From the NCBI RefSeq assembly GCF_028471905.1, contig NZ_CP116902.1, positions 1,586,501 to 1,650,500 on the forward strand: a stretch of 64,000 nucleotides of DNA. Direction: 5' to 3'. The translations under genes were made by a program, and so were the position numbers. The notes beneath the pieces are model-generated. The model made no database searches. It saw nothing but the letters and a program-made list of their open reading frames with translations, and had not been told where the DNA came from. Shown here one piece after another: positions 50,483-59,657 of this stretch (the stretch's first letter is position 1; each line of letters opens with the position of its first letter). Source of the DNA: Aneurinibacillus uraniidurans. Its GTDB lineage: Bacteria; Bacillota; Bacilli; Aneurinibacillales; Aneurinibacillaceae.

Positions 50483-52621
50483 ATGATAGAGAAACTAGAA
50501 AGGAAGCAGCGAAAATCAGAACTTATTTCGTTCCTTGCGATTCTTATTTTTATCATTGTTCGGGTTTTTCATGAACAAATTTATCGTGTATACGATAAAG
50601 TGGAGTATCTAGGAATTCATACGCTGCTTGAGTTTTTTAGTATTGTTGTCGGGTTTTCGATTTCCCTGCAAGGATGGGTTTCCTTTCCGTATGCTTCATC
50701 TAAAAGACGTTTATTATTCGGTGGTTCTTTTTTTGCGGTAGCAACAATTGATTTGTTTCATACGTTATCTTATCAGGGCATGCCTTTTCTTGTTACCGAA
50801 AGCTCTATGCAAAAAGCTTCCTGGTTCTGGATTATCGCTCGCATAACAGAGGCGATGTCTTTTCTTTGTATATTGATGATCAAAGATGGAAAAGAAAATA
50901 CATATTGGCGAAAGTGGATCTATCTTTTTTCTTTTGTATATACGAGTCTCATTATTTTTGTGGTGATTAAATACGTGAATTGGTTGCCCGTGTTAGTTAA
51001 TGAGAAGGCAGGGACAACCCCACTAAAGACATATCTTGAATACTTTGTTGTTTTCCTTCATTTAACTACATTAGTAGTCATTCTTTTGGAATATAAGAAA
51101 ATGAGAAATGCAGCCATTCTTTCTATGGCATCAGCGATAATTTTTTTAGTGGTAAGCGAATGGAACTTTGCATTTTACAAAAGTGTATATGATTTTGATA
51201 ATTTATTCGGACATATCTACAAATTTTTGGGGTACTATTTTTTGTTGGAGGCCATTTATGTTACCTCGGTGAAAGAGCCGTATTTACGTCAAGTAGAAAC
51301 AGAAAAAATGGTGAATCATTTAGCGTATCATGATCCGCTGACTGACTTGCCGAATCGGCTTTTATTTAATGAGCGGCTTCGTATAGCTTTGATGGAATAT
51401 GAACAGCAAAATAAAAATTTTGCGGTGGCCTTTTTTGATCTGGACCGATTTAAACATGTGAATGATTCATTAGGACATGGTATTGGTGATTTATTGCTGC
51501 AAGCAGTAGCGGAACGTTTAAGAGAGTGCATACAGGAGCCTGATATCGCGTCTCGACTCGGTGGCGACGAATTTACGATTTTACTGGTAGATGTGGAAAG
51601 TAAGGAAGACCTTGAGAAAAAAGCGCGAGCCATTGTTGCTCGACTTGCCGAACCGTATCAATTAAATGGTCATGAGATTTATATTACTATTAGCATGGGA
51701 ATTAGCTTATATCCAGAACATGGGCGGACGTATCATAGTTTAATCATGAATGCTGATACAGCTTTGTATTATACAAAACAAACAGGGCGGAACGGATATG
51801 CGTTTTACAACAATGAGATGAACGAAAAATCACGAGAGAAATTATCATTAGGAAACGATCTACATAAAGCGCTGCTACATAATCATTTTTTGTTGTATTA
51901 CCAGCCGCAGGTTGATGTACAAAGTGGTCAGATCATTGGCGCAGAAGCATTAATTCGCTGGAAGCATCCCGAAAAGGGATTTATTTCTCCGGCGGATTTT
52001 ATCCCGTTAGCGGAAGAGAATGGGTTGATTTTGCAGATGGGAGAGTGGGTGCTACGAACAGCCTGTCAGCAAAATAAAGCATGGCAAGAGGCGGGGTATG
52101 AACCGATTCGAATGTCTGTCAATTTGTCGATACATCAATTTCAGCAAAAAGATTTTATTGAAAGCATTTTACGTATACTTGAAGAAACTGGACTTAAGGC
52201 TAACTTCCTTGAGTTAGAGGTAACAGAAAGTATTGCGATGTATGATATTGAACATGTAATTGAAAAGCTAGATGTATTAGATAAAGCCGGAATCCATGTA
52301 TCGGTGGATGACTTTGGTACAGGGTACTCATCCTTAAATTATTTAAGACGTTTGCCTGTGCACACATTAAAAATTGACCAGTCTTTTGTACGGGATATTA
52401 ATATAGACTGGGATGATACCGCAATTGTTAGTTCTATTATTACGTTAGCTCATACATTACGTATGAATGTAGTGGCGGAGGGAGTAGAGACAAAAGAGCA
52501 ACTTGACTTTCTTAAAGAGCATGAGTGCGATCGGATTCAAGGTTATTTGGTTAGTCCACCTGTTCCTGCAGCGCAGTTTGAACAATTGTTAAAGAAAAAC
52601 GTACAGGGAGTGACTGTTTAA
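50483..52621 (+). CDS. Membrane GGDEF-EAL protein with MASE3-type sensor (cyclic-di-GMP turnover)
   Basis: The 712 residues have an N-terminal membrane sensor of about eight helices (15-240) of MASE3 type, a GGDEF domain (about 275-440, intact RLGGDEF) and an EAL domain (455-705, EALIRWKHP, LELEVTES, DDFGTGYSSL, LKIDQSF, AEGVET all present). Both catalytic sites look intact. The RxxD inhibitory site before GGDEF reads QEPD, so product inhibition is probably lost. It makes and/or degrades cyclic-di-GMP in response to an unknown membrane signal. GAGGTG precedes the ATG. Confidence 0.92.
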   Translation: MIEKLERKQRKSELISFLAILIFIIVRVFHEQIYRVYDKVEYLGIHTLLEFFSIVVGFSISLQGWVSFPYASSKRRLLFGGSFFAVATIDLFHTLSYQGMPFLVTESSMQKASWFWIIARITEAMSFLCILMIKDGKENTYWRKWIYLFSFVYTSLIIFVVIKYVNWLPVLVNEKAGTTPLKTYLEYFVVFLHLTTLVVILLEYKKMRNAAILSMASAIIFLVVSEWNFAFYKSVYDFDNLFGHIYKFLGYYFLLEAIYVTSVKEPYLRQVETEKMVNHLAYHDPLTDLPNRLLFNERLRIALMEYEQQNKNFAVAFFDLDRFKHVNDSLGHGIGDLLLQAVAERLRECIQEPDIASRLGGDEFTILLVDVESKEDLEKKARAIVARLAEPYQLNGHEIYITISMGISLYPEHGRTYHSLIMNADTALYYTKQTGRNGYAFYNNEMNEKSREKLSLGNDLHKALLHNHFLLYYQPQVDVQSGQIIGAEALIRWKHPEKGFISPADFIPLAEENGLILQMGEWVLRTACQQNKAWQEAGYEPIRMSVNLSIHQFQQKDFIESILRILEETGLKANFLELEVTESIAMYDIEHVIEKLDVLDKAGIHVSVDDFGTGYSSLNYLRRLPVHTLKIDQSFVRDINIDWDDTAIVSSIITLAHTLRMNVVAEGVETKEQLDFLKEHECDRIQGYLVSPPVPAAQFEQLLKKNVQGVTV

Positions 52622-52640
52622 GTCGCTCCCTGTTTGTCAT
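52604..52640 (+). terminator. Terminator overlapping the GGDEF-EAL stop codon
   Basis: ACAGGGAGTGAC and GTCGCTCCCTGT form a stem whose loop contains the TAA stop, followed by TTTGTC. Confidence 0.7.
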
Positions 52641-52657
52641 CAGACAGAGCTGTACAG

Positions 52658-52849
52658 CTAAAAAGCCACTCCATCCTTAATCGTTTTCATAATAGCTTGA
52701 TCGATACAGTCTTCCGTGGAAAGAGAAGGGTCTGTTTCCTGGATACGCTGTGCATGGCGGACTGCGATGTCGACGACTTTATCTTTTACTTTCCGTCCGG
52801 CAAATTCTTCAAAAGCGACCTGTACTTGTTTTTTAAAGGCTTTGTCCAT
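52658..52849 (-). CDS. Small hypothetical protein (63 aa)
   Basis: AAAGGAG lies nine bases before the ATG at 52849. The helical, charged product is DKAFKKQVQVAFEEFAGRKVKDKVVDIAVRHAQRIQE... No family is recognised. It converges with the GGDEF-EAL gene. Confidence 0.6.
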   Translation of the reverse strand: MDKAFKKQVQVAFEEFAGRKVKDKVVDIAVRHAQRIQETDPSLSTEDCIDQAIMKTIKDGVAF

Positions 52850-53053
52850 ATGTATGACTCCTTTTTATGAAGTAAAGTGAGTAGCTTGATTCATGTTCAT
52901 ATTCGGTATGATTGTGCCTGTTCCTTCTTTTCGATACTAATCATGACATGAAGGGCTGGTGGTCGATTGGTATATGGCTCTGTTCGTTTTACTAGTATCG
53001 ACCAAGTCGGATATATAAATAGATTTATCTGTACCTTGAGAGGAGAGCCACTT

Positions 53054-53509
53054 ATGAAACGCTTATGCATTATTCCATGCGGAGCTAAAAAAATTTGGGA
53101 CAAGCACCCGGAAATCGGAGCGGTAGAAGCGAAGAATGCTTACATAAGTCCGTTCGGGAAAGCATGTCAAGCATATGCAACCCGTTTTTTTACGGACTGG
53201 GTATTCCTGTCTGCCAAATACGGCTTTCTCGGGCCGACTGATCGTATACCGCAAAACTATGATCTCGCGTTCGATCATAAAAGCCCAGATATTATCACGC
53301 TTGAATCCTTGCAGCAGCAGGTCGAGAAACAGGCGCTTCATCATTTTGATGACATTATTGTGCTCGGTGGAAAAAAGCATCGCCGTGTTGTCGAGCAGTT
53401 GTTTGAGAAGGAGAAGTTACAATATCCCCTTGAAGGATGCCAAGGCATCGGGTACATGCTACAGCGACTTCAGCATGCTGTGCAAGAGGGGCAGGAGATC
53501 GGTTTTTGA
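53054..53509 (+). CDS. DUF6884-like protein (151 aa)
   Basis: ATG at 53054 with GAGAGGAGAG upstream. The N-terminus MKRLCIIPCGAKKIWDKHPEIGAVEAKNAYISPFGKACQAYA and the segment WVFLSAKYGFLGPTDRIPQNYD are typical of the DUF6884 family, found in bacteria and phages. Relatives are associated with nucleotide or base-modification proteins, but the biochemical role is unknown. It stands alone. Confidence 0.72.
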   Translation: MKRLCIIPCGAKKIWDKHPEIGAVEAKNAYISPFGKACQAYATRFFTDWVFLSAKYGFLGPTDRIPQNYDLAFDHKSPDIITLESLQQQVEKQALHHFDDIIVLGGKKHRRVVEQLFEKEKLQYPLEGCQGIGYMLQRLQHAVQEGQEIGF

Positions 53510-53523
53510 GTCCTAACTTTGTT

Positions 53524-53620
53524 TGGGAGGAGAGAAGAGAGGAGCAAGAGAACGTCTGTATGTTTGTTCCCTGGTGGAAGGAGAGTACTTGCCCACAACT
53601 CTTCCGTGCCCCTCCTCACA
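53524..53620 (+). repeat. Truncated copy of the palindromic repeat
   Basis: GGGAGGAGAGAAGAGAGGAGCAAGAGAACGTCTGTATGT...CCTGGTGGAAGG...TTGCCCACAACTCTTCCGTGCCCCTCCTCAC carries the left half of the family (B-like outer stem, CGCCTGTACGT-like and TTGCCCACAA motifs). Its right half is missing. It abuts the 3' end of the tetR gene and overlaps its last codon. Quoted pieces are discontinuous segments of 53524-53620. Confidence 0.65.
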
Positions 53621-54215
53621 TAGCTGCCCGTAAAATCTGTCCAAACAACCGCTGTATATCTGCCTGGTTCGGTACCGGAGTGTCTGGTGCGATCATGCGC
53701 TGTACGAGCTGCCCATATGTCCACGCGAGCAGCTGGCGGGAGACGGCTTCCGCATCGATCTCCACAGGAATTGCTTCATACTTTTGACCAATTCGGATCC
53801 ATTCCGCCCCGGTGGCCAGTGATCGGTCATAAATCTGGCGCAACAGCAGAGCAACATCTGGGTTATCTTGCTGGCTGAGTAAGTATAAAAAAATGTTATT
53901 TACGACATGGTCACGATCAACAAACTGCGACAGCAGCCCAGCGGTAATAGCACCGAGCGGCCCATCTAATTCTCCCAGTTTCGCACGGGATACCGCCTCG
54001 TCAAATGCTTGCCCAATGCCTTGCATTTTCGTTACGAGCAGTAGACCGAACAGTTCATCTTTACTTTTTACATAATGATAGATAGCTCCTTTGGAAAGAC
54101 CGGAGCGCTTCATGATTTCTTGCAGGGTTGTTTTTTTGCATCCTAATTCTTGAATTAGGGTCGTAGTTGTCGCAAGTAAGTGCTGAAATGTGGGGGTAGC
54201 TGGTATTTCAATCAT
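53616..54215 (-). CDS. TetR-family transcriptional repressor
   Basis: The 199 residues have an N-terminal helix-turn-helix (about 28-65, TTLQEIMKRSGLSKGAIYHYVKSKDELFGLLL) and a ligand-binding C-terminus that names no subfamily. It is divergent from the FAD oxidoreductase gene, with paired dyads between them, so it most likely represses that gene and itself. Its 3' end meets a truncated palindromic repeat, which may have replaced its terminator. Confidence 0.87.
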   Translation of the reverse strand: MIEIPATPTFQHLLATTTTLIQELGCKKTTLQEIMKRSGLSKGAIYHYVKSKDELFGLLLVTKMQGIGQAFDEAVSRAKLGELDGPLGAITAGLLSQFVDRDHVVNNIFLYLLSQQDNPDVALLLRQIYDRSLATGAEWIRIGQKYEAIPVEIDAEAVSRQLLAWTYGQLVQRMIAPDTPVPNQADIQRLFGQILRAAM

Positions 54216-54264
54216 TGTCTATCGTCCTTTCTATTCCGTAGTTATGTAAGTTTTATCGTACAAT

Positions 54265-54307
54265 CCGACTAGCGGTTTGTCAAACCTATTTACAAACCGT
54301 CAGTCGG
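54265..54307. promoter_or_regulatory. Paired operator dyads between tetR and the oxidoreductase gene
   Basis: CCGACTAGCGGTTTGT (54265-54280) and ACAAACCGTCAGTCGG (54292-54307) are inverted copies with two mismatches and an 11-base spacer. Each also contains a small dyad (CCG...CGG). A TTTACA/TAAAGT promoter (54289-54294 and about 54313, spacing 18) for the oxidoreductase overlaps the right arm, the usual arrangement for TetR repression. Confidence 0.65.
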
Positions 54308-54352
54308 TATGGTAAAGTCGGTTTATGGATACATGTGGAAGGAGAGATTGTG

Positions 54353-56473
54353 ATGAAAACAATGGGATTAATTGCGAGGGATTTTATTCCGCTTTTGCTA
54401 GCGCTGTTTGTACAGCCGCAAGAGATGGGATTATTGCTTGCGGCATTGACAGCGCTTGGTCTGTTGATGATGCAGATACGTACGAAAAAAGTGAAAACAC
54501 TGTCTGCTGTTAATGCACTATTTTTTGCGCTGGCGGCAGTAGGTTCTTGGGTTATGCCTGATATTACGATACTTGAATACAGTCAGCTGGCTGTGTATAC
54601 CATTCTTGCCTGCACAACGCTTATTTCTCTTGTAATCGGTGAGCTGTTTACGATGCAGTATGCGAAAGAGACAACACCGGAAGCGATATGGAAGCATCCA
54701 CTGTTTTATCGGATTAACTGGATATTGACTGGCATGTGGGCGGGTGTATTTTCGCTAGGTGCCCTGTTTGCTGCCCTCACAACGTTTGGGATACTGGATC
54801 ATACAATCGGGATTTTGCTGGCGAATGTTTGGTGTGTGCCTGGTTTTATTGCCAATGTGAAGCTGCCATCGTATATGCAGCGTCGTTATGCAGAAAGTAT
54901 GCGCGGTACGAAACACCCTGAATTGGACTGGGAACCTGTCGTATCGTCTGAAGCTTCCGTACAGGCAGGACAGTATGATGTCATCATTGTCGGTTCGGGT
55001 ATCGGCGGACTGACAGCAGGAGCCGAACTTGCGGCGGCAGGAGCGCGTGTGCTTGTGCTTGAGCAGCACATGCTGGCCGGTGGAGCCTGCACGACGTATA
55101 CACGCAGAGGTGGATTCCGGCTGGAAGCGGGAGTTGAATCGGTGAGTGGACTAGACGAAGGGGGGCCGCTGCGGCATTTATTGGCCAGGCATGGACTACT
55201 CGATCGGATCGAATGGCTGAAAAATACGTATGAATTCCATGATGGGGGAGAGTGTACGATTATTCCAGAAACGTTTGACGCATGGCGTGATCGACTTGCT
55301 GAGCGATTCCCGGAGGAAAAAGAAAAGATACAGGCGCTGTTTGCTGAGCTTGCCGTTTGTTTTGCACAGATGCGCACGGTATTTGCCCCGGATCGTATTT
55401 CGCCTCGTATTCCGCATACGATTGAAGAAATGAACCGCTTTGCCGAACAAAATCCGAATTACTTGCGGTGGCAGGGTCGAACATGGAAAGAGCTGCTTAG
55501 TACGTATACGTCCAATCGGGCGATTCATCGGGAACTGTCGTTTTTAGCTGGGTATATCGGAGATGCGGGCGAAGAGACGAAAGCAGATGCAATGATTCCA
55601 CTCATGGGCTATTTCATATACGGCGGATTCCGTCCACGCGGAGGTTCACAAGTATTGGCCGATGCGTTCGTGGCACGCATTCGTGAATGCGGTGGGGATG
55701 TACTTGTTTCAACGGATGTACAGAAGATTATCATTGAGAATAACCAGGTACAGGGTGTACAGACGAAAAAGCAAACGTATGATGCGCCAATCGTCATTTC
55801 GAACGCGGATCCACGCCTGACGTATGAAACACTTGTTGGATTGGAAAAGCTGCCTTCTGCGTATCAGGATGAAGTGCAGAAATTAATCCCGTCGATGTCG
55901 CTCTTTGTCTGGAGTGCAGCGTTAAGCAGGCCATTTAGCACGAAGAACCTCATTCATTACAAGCTCCCTGAACCGATTACGTTACCGGGAACGAATCAGA
56001 CAATTACGGGGATAGGCATACACTCACCATCTGCATGTGACGCTTCGCTGGCGCCAGAAGGATGCGGGACATTAACGGTTAACATCATCACAGATGCGTC
56101 CGCTAGCCGCTATAAGGCAATGACTTTAGAGGAGTACAATGCGGTGAAGCAGGAGGTTGACCGCTTATGTCGGGCAGCGATATGCGAGATCGATCCGGCT
56201 ATAGCGGATGCAATTGTATGGACAGAAGTGGCGACACCGAAAACGATGGCACGTTACTTGCGGACATATGAAGGATCAGTTTACAGCAGCCGTCGTTCCG
56301 ATGGAAATGCGCCAGACTTCCCACATCATAAAGCCCCGGTGCAAGGACTGTATCTTGCAGGTGCTGGTGTTGGATACGGACCGGGCATTGAGGCGGTTGT
56401 TATTAGCGGCGGGGCTGTAGCGGAAGAGCTTGCACCGTATTTTGCGAATCGCTCGCATATCCACACGGCATAG
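54353..56473 (+). CDS. Membrane domain fused to a phytoene desaturase-like FAD oxidoreductase
   Basis: The 706-residue protein starts at the ATG at 54353 (AAGGAGAG eight bases upstream). The first about 175 residues hold four to five membrane segments. An FAD-dependent oxidoreductase of the CrtI/NAD(P)-flavin amine type follows, with YDVIIVGSGIGGLTAGAELAAAGARVLVLEQH for FAD binding and the C-terminal GLYLAGAGVGYGPGIEAVVISG motif. The substrate may be a polyprenoid or carotenoid-like lipid, which is an inference. Regulation by the divergent TetR protein is likely. Confidence 0.82.
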   Translation: MKTMGLIARDFIPLLLALFVQPQEMGLLLAALTALGLLMMQIRTKKVKTLSAVNALFFALAAVGSWVMPDITILEYSQLAVYTILACTTLISLVIGELFTMQYAKETTPEAIWKHPLFYRINWILTGMWAGVFSLGALFAALTTFGILDHTIGILLANVWCVPGFIANVKLPSYMQRRYAESMRGTKHPELDWEPVVSSEASVQAGQYDVIIVGSGIGGLTAGAELAAAGARVLVLEQHMLAGGACTTYTRRGGFRLEAGVESVSGLDEGGPLRHLLARHGLLDRIEWLKNTYEFHDGGECTIIPETFDAWRDRLAERFPEEKEKIQALFAELAVCFAQMRTVFAPDRISPRIPHTIEEMNRFAEQNPNYLRWQGRTWKELLSTYTSNRAIHRELSFLAGYIGDAGEETKADAMIPLMGYFIYGGFRPRGGSQVLADAFVARIRECGGDVLVSTDVQKIIIENNQVQGVQTKKQTYDAPIVISNADPRLTYETLVGLEKLPSAYQDEVQKLIPSMSLFVWSAALSRPFSTKNLIHYKLPEPITLPGTNQTITGIGIHSPSACDASLAPEGCGTLTVNIITDASASRYKAMTLEEYNAVKQEVDRLCRAAICEIDPAIADAIVWTEVATPKTMARYLRTYEGSVYSSRRSDGNAPDFPHHKAPVQGLYLAGAGVGYGPGIEAVVISGGAVAEELAPYFANRSHIHTA

Positions 56474-56477
56474 AAAA

Positions 56478-56497
56478 GACGGCAGATTGCTGCCGCC
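56478..56497. terminator. Bidirectional terminator between convergent genes
   Basis: GACGGCAG and CTGCCGCC form a stem with a short loop. T-rich tails lie on both strands (TCATTTTTC on plus, TCTTTTC on minus). Confidence 0.7.
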
Positions 56498-57949
56498 TCA
56501 TTTTTCATGTAGTAAGTATCGAAGCGTTCGAACGCTGATATTCAGCTGTTCGGACGCTTTTTTGCGATTGCCGAGCGTTTCGCGGAGTGCTTTTTTCACG
56601 AAGGCTTCCCCAACGATGCGCTCTAGCTCTTTCACGTGCGTAAGCACTTCCGGCAGGCTGACTGTACCGTCTTGATTCCAGGCAGTGAGAATCATCTGCT
56701 TCCATGTATCAAGCTCTCGTTCGAGCTGGGGTACAGGAGAGCTGACAGTCGGTAGAGAAAGAGAACGATCTGAGCGTGTAGCGGCTGCTTCAGCTACGGG
56801 AAGCAGTGCCTGTGGTAAGTACTCGGATGTTAGCACAAACGTATCGCCGTCCGCCAGCGCAAGTGCACGTTTTACAACATTCGCCAGCTCTCGGATGTTG
56901 CCAGGCCAGTCATATGCCTGCATAAGTGTTAGGGCATCGGCAGAGAATGAGAAATTTTTACCGTCATTCTGGTCGAGCAGATGGCGTGCAAGTAGCGGGA
57001 TATCCGCTCGTCTCTCGCGCAGTGGTGGAATGGATAGCTTGACGACATCAAGCCGATACAGCAGGTCTTCCCGGAATGTACCGGTTGCGACTGCATGCGG
57101 CAGATTTACATGAGAGGCAGCGATAATCCGGGCATCGGTGCGCAGCGTATGTTCGCCACCGACTCGCAGAAACGATTTCGTCTCGAGTACCCGCAACAGC
57201 TTGACCTGGATAGCTGGGGTAGCATCGCCAATCTCATCAAGAAACAGCGTGCCCCGACTGGCGACTTCGAACAGTCCGCGCTTGAGCGATAAGGCACCGG
57301 TAAAGGAGCCTTTTTCGTGGCCAAATAATTCTGACTCAAGTAGTGTTTCAGTTAGAGCACCACAGTTGACCTCGATAAACGGCTCATCTCGTCTCATGCT
57401 GGCTAGATGGAGAAAGCGGGCGAGCACCTCTTTGCCGCATCCGGTTTCCCCTTCAATCAGCACGGTCACATTTTTGCGCGCGATTTTCCAGGCGAGTGAG
57501 ACAAGTTCACTCATCGCATGGCTCGTGCCGATGACAAGCCCAGATTCCTTCGCAATCCGCAGTCGATCATCATGGCCGCCGAGCGGTTGTGGAACAAGTA
57601 GGCTGTCGATCAGTCGTTCTAGCTCGTCTATATCAGAAAATGGTTTTTCGATGTAATCATCTGCTCCCAGGCGAATCGCTTCCAGTGCCGATTTAACGGT
57701 ACTGTAACCGGTCATCAGTACAACGCGGCAGGCGGGATGAGTCTTTTTAAGTAAACGTAAAATATCCAATCCGGTTCCATCCGGCAGCTTCAGATCGAGT
57801 AGGGCTGCATCGTATGTGCCAGCCTGAATCAAGCGATTCGCTTCGGCAGCGTTGCTCGCAACAGTCAAATGAATCGGTTTATTCCGGAGCAGATAAGCAA
57901 AAAAATTCCGGACTTCCTGCTCATCATCAACAATCAGTAATTGACTCAT
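56498..57949 (-). CDS. Sigma-54-dependent NtrC-family response regulator
   Basis: The 483 residues contain a receiver domain (1-120, phospho-acceptor Asp52 in LLDLKLPDG), an AAA+ sigma-54 activation domain (about 140-370, Walker A GETGCGKE, Walker B TLFLDEIGD) and a C-terminal Fis-type helix-turn-helix (ETLGNRKKASEQLNISVRTLRYLL). The sigma-54 contact loop reads GSFTGA and not the usual GAFTGA. It overlaps the kinase gene by 23 bases. The predicted target is the sigma-54 promoter at 60946. Confidence 0.92.
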   Translation of the reverse strand: MSQLLIVDDEQEVRNFFAYLLRNKPIHLTVASNAAEANRLIQAGTYDAALLDLKLPDGTGLDILRLLKKTHPACRVVLMTGYSTVKSALEAIRLGADDYIEKPFSDIDELERLIDSLLVPQPLGGHDDRLRIAKESGLVIGTSHAMSELVSLAWKIARKNVTVLIEGETGCGKEVLARFLHLASMRRDEPFIEVNCGALTETLLESELFGHEKGSFTGALSLKRGLFEVASRGTLFLDEIGDATPAIQVKLLRVLETKSFLRVGGEHTLRTDARIIAASHVNLPHAVATGTFREDLLYRLDVVKLSIPPLRERRADIPLLARHLLDQNDGKNFSFSADALTLMQAYDWPGNIRELANVVKRALALADGDTFVLTSEYLPQALLPVAEAAATRSDRSLSLPTVSSPVPQLERELDTWKQMILTAWNQDGTVSLPEVLTHVKELERIVGEAFVKKALRETLGNRKKASEQLNISVRTLRYLLHEK

Positions 57950-59624
57950 ACGTCTCCCCCTTCTCCATCGATAGCGGGGCGGCAGGCAGCAGCAGGGTAA
58001 AGCGGCTGCCTGCGCCCGGGTTGCTTGTCACTTCAATCCTCCCGTTATGCGCACGGGCAATGCCAAGGCTGACTGATAGCCCGAGTCCGGTTCCCCGGCG
58101 TGCTTCTTTCGTTGTAAAAAAGGGATGGAAAATTTCCTCTAACCGATCCGGTGCGATACCGCAGCCTGTATCTTCGATATGAAGACAGACAATAGTCTGT
58201 CCGTCGTGTTGTACAGCTTCGGTGCGCAGCACGATGCGTCGTATGCTGTCGATAGTGTCAAACACTGCATCTTTGGCATTAAGCAGTAGGTTCAGTACGA
58301 TTTGTTCGATCTGTTGCAGGCTGCCTTCAAAAAGTGGCAGGTCGTCTGCGAGATTGATATGCAGCTCGATGTCGCTTTGTTCAATCTGGTAGCGAATCAG
58401 ACTTAGTACTTGTTCAACCGCTTCGTTTAAGGAGCATGGTTCGAATGTGTATGCATCCTGACGAGAGAATGTGAGCAGGTTTTGAATGATGTTCTGGCAT
58501 CGCTTGCCACATTCGAGAATGTCGTGCAGAAGTTTCCCTTCCGGTGTATCGGTCGCGAATTCACGCAGTAAAAGCTGCGTGTTGCCAAGAATGGCAGTGA
58601 GCGGGTTGTTTAATTCATGCGCCACGCCAGCGGCCATCTCTCCGATGGCGGCTAGTTTACCGGACTGGATGAGCTGGGCTTCGATATGAACTTTCTTCGT
58701 AACATCTTTCATATAAAGAATCGCACCGTACATCTGCCCGGTGTCATCGAGAACCGGATAAGCGAAAGCATCACACAGCCGCCCGCCCGAAAATGTCATT
58801 CGCGCATATGCGGTATGTTCAGTTGCAAAACATTCTGTAACTGGGCATGGATCTGTATGTAGCGCCTCGAACAGTTCGGTGCATGTACGACCCTGTATCT
58901 GGTCAGTATGCATCGCGAAGAAAGCGGTTACAGCTGGGTTGAAGCGGGTGATACGCTGGGAACTATCGAAATAGAACAGCATATCTGTGACGGCGCTGAA
59001 CGTATTTTCCCAGTCATTTTTACTGCGCAGCACCTCATTATACAGGCGGGAATTCTCGATACAGACTGCGAGCTGGTCCGCGAGCTGCTGCAGAAAAGCA
59101 AGATCAGCCCCTGTATAGGAAGCAGCAGATGTACTGCAGAGGCTAAGTACACCGAGCGGGCGGTGACGACTGATAAGCGGCAGCAGAAACATTTGGGTCA
59201 TGCCAAGTTGCTGTAGCATGTCATCTTCGATGTAAACCGAAGGACTGGCGATATGATACAGCACCGTTTCCCGGCGGCGTAATGCATCTGTATAGAGAGA
59301 ACGGTCCGGGTCAAGCACGGTTCCTGGTGTTAGTACCGCCAGTTCGGGCGGATAACAGCCGTTTACGACAAGGGAGTTGTTTTCAACCGTACACAGAGAG
59401 AGATGGTCAAATGGAAACATCTGTCGCAGGCGGTGTAAGACATGCTGCAGCATATCGTCAAACGGCATGTCGATGTTGAAGCTTTTGACGACTTGATTAA
59501 TCAGATCGAGCTGCATATTTTGCTTTTCGATTTTGCGGACATTTTTTTTCAATTCATGGTAGTAGTTACGTTTGGAAGATTTGACGCCGGTCAGGCGCTG
59601 GATCATGTCTTCTTTTTCTTGCAT
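57927..59624 (-). CDS. Cytoplasmic sensor histidine kinase (GAF-PAS-HisKA-HATPase)
   Basis: Start at 59624 (AAGGAG nine bases upstream); the frame extends 11 codons further without support. The 565 residues contain an N-terminal coiled coil (1-45), a GAF domain (about 55-195), a PAS domain (205-310), the HisKA site GEMAAGVAHELNNPLTAILG with the phospho-His, and ATPase boxes NLLLNAKDAV, DTGCGIAPD and GTGLGLSVS. No membrane segment is seen, so the signal is intracellular. It pairs with the overlapping sigma-54 regulator and follows an alcohol dehydrogenase gene in the same operon. Confidence 0.92.
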   Translation of the reverse strand: MQEKEDMIQRLTGVKSSKRNYYHELKKNVRKIEKQNMQLDLINQVVKSFNIDMPFDDMLQHVLHRLRQMFPFDHLSLCTVENNSLVVNGCYPPELAVLTPGTVLDPDRSLYTDALRRRETVLYHIASPSVYIEDDMLQQLGMTQMFLLPLISRHRPLGVLSLCSTSAASYTGADLAFLQQLADQLAVCIENSRLYNEVLRSKNDWENTFSAVTDMLFYFDSSQRITRFNPAVTAFFAMHTDQIQGRTCTELFEALHTDPCPVTECFATEHTAYARMTFSGGRLCDAFAYPVLDDTGQMYGAILYMKDVTKKVHIEAQLIQSGKLAAIGEMAAGVAHELNNPLTAILGNTQLLLREFATDTPEGKLLHDILECGKRCQNIIQNLLTFSRQDAYTFEPCSLNEAVEQVLSLIRYQIEQSDIELHINLADDLPLFEGSLQQIEQIVLNLLLNAKDAVFDTIDSIRRIVLRTEAVQHDGQTIVCLHIEDTGCGIAPDRLEEIFHPFFTTKEARRGTGLGLSVSLGIARAHNGRIEVTSNPGAGSRFTLLLPAAPLSMEKGETYESITDC

Positions 59625-59657
59625 GGCGCGCAGCTCCTTTTCTATACAAACGTGCAA

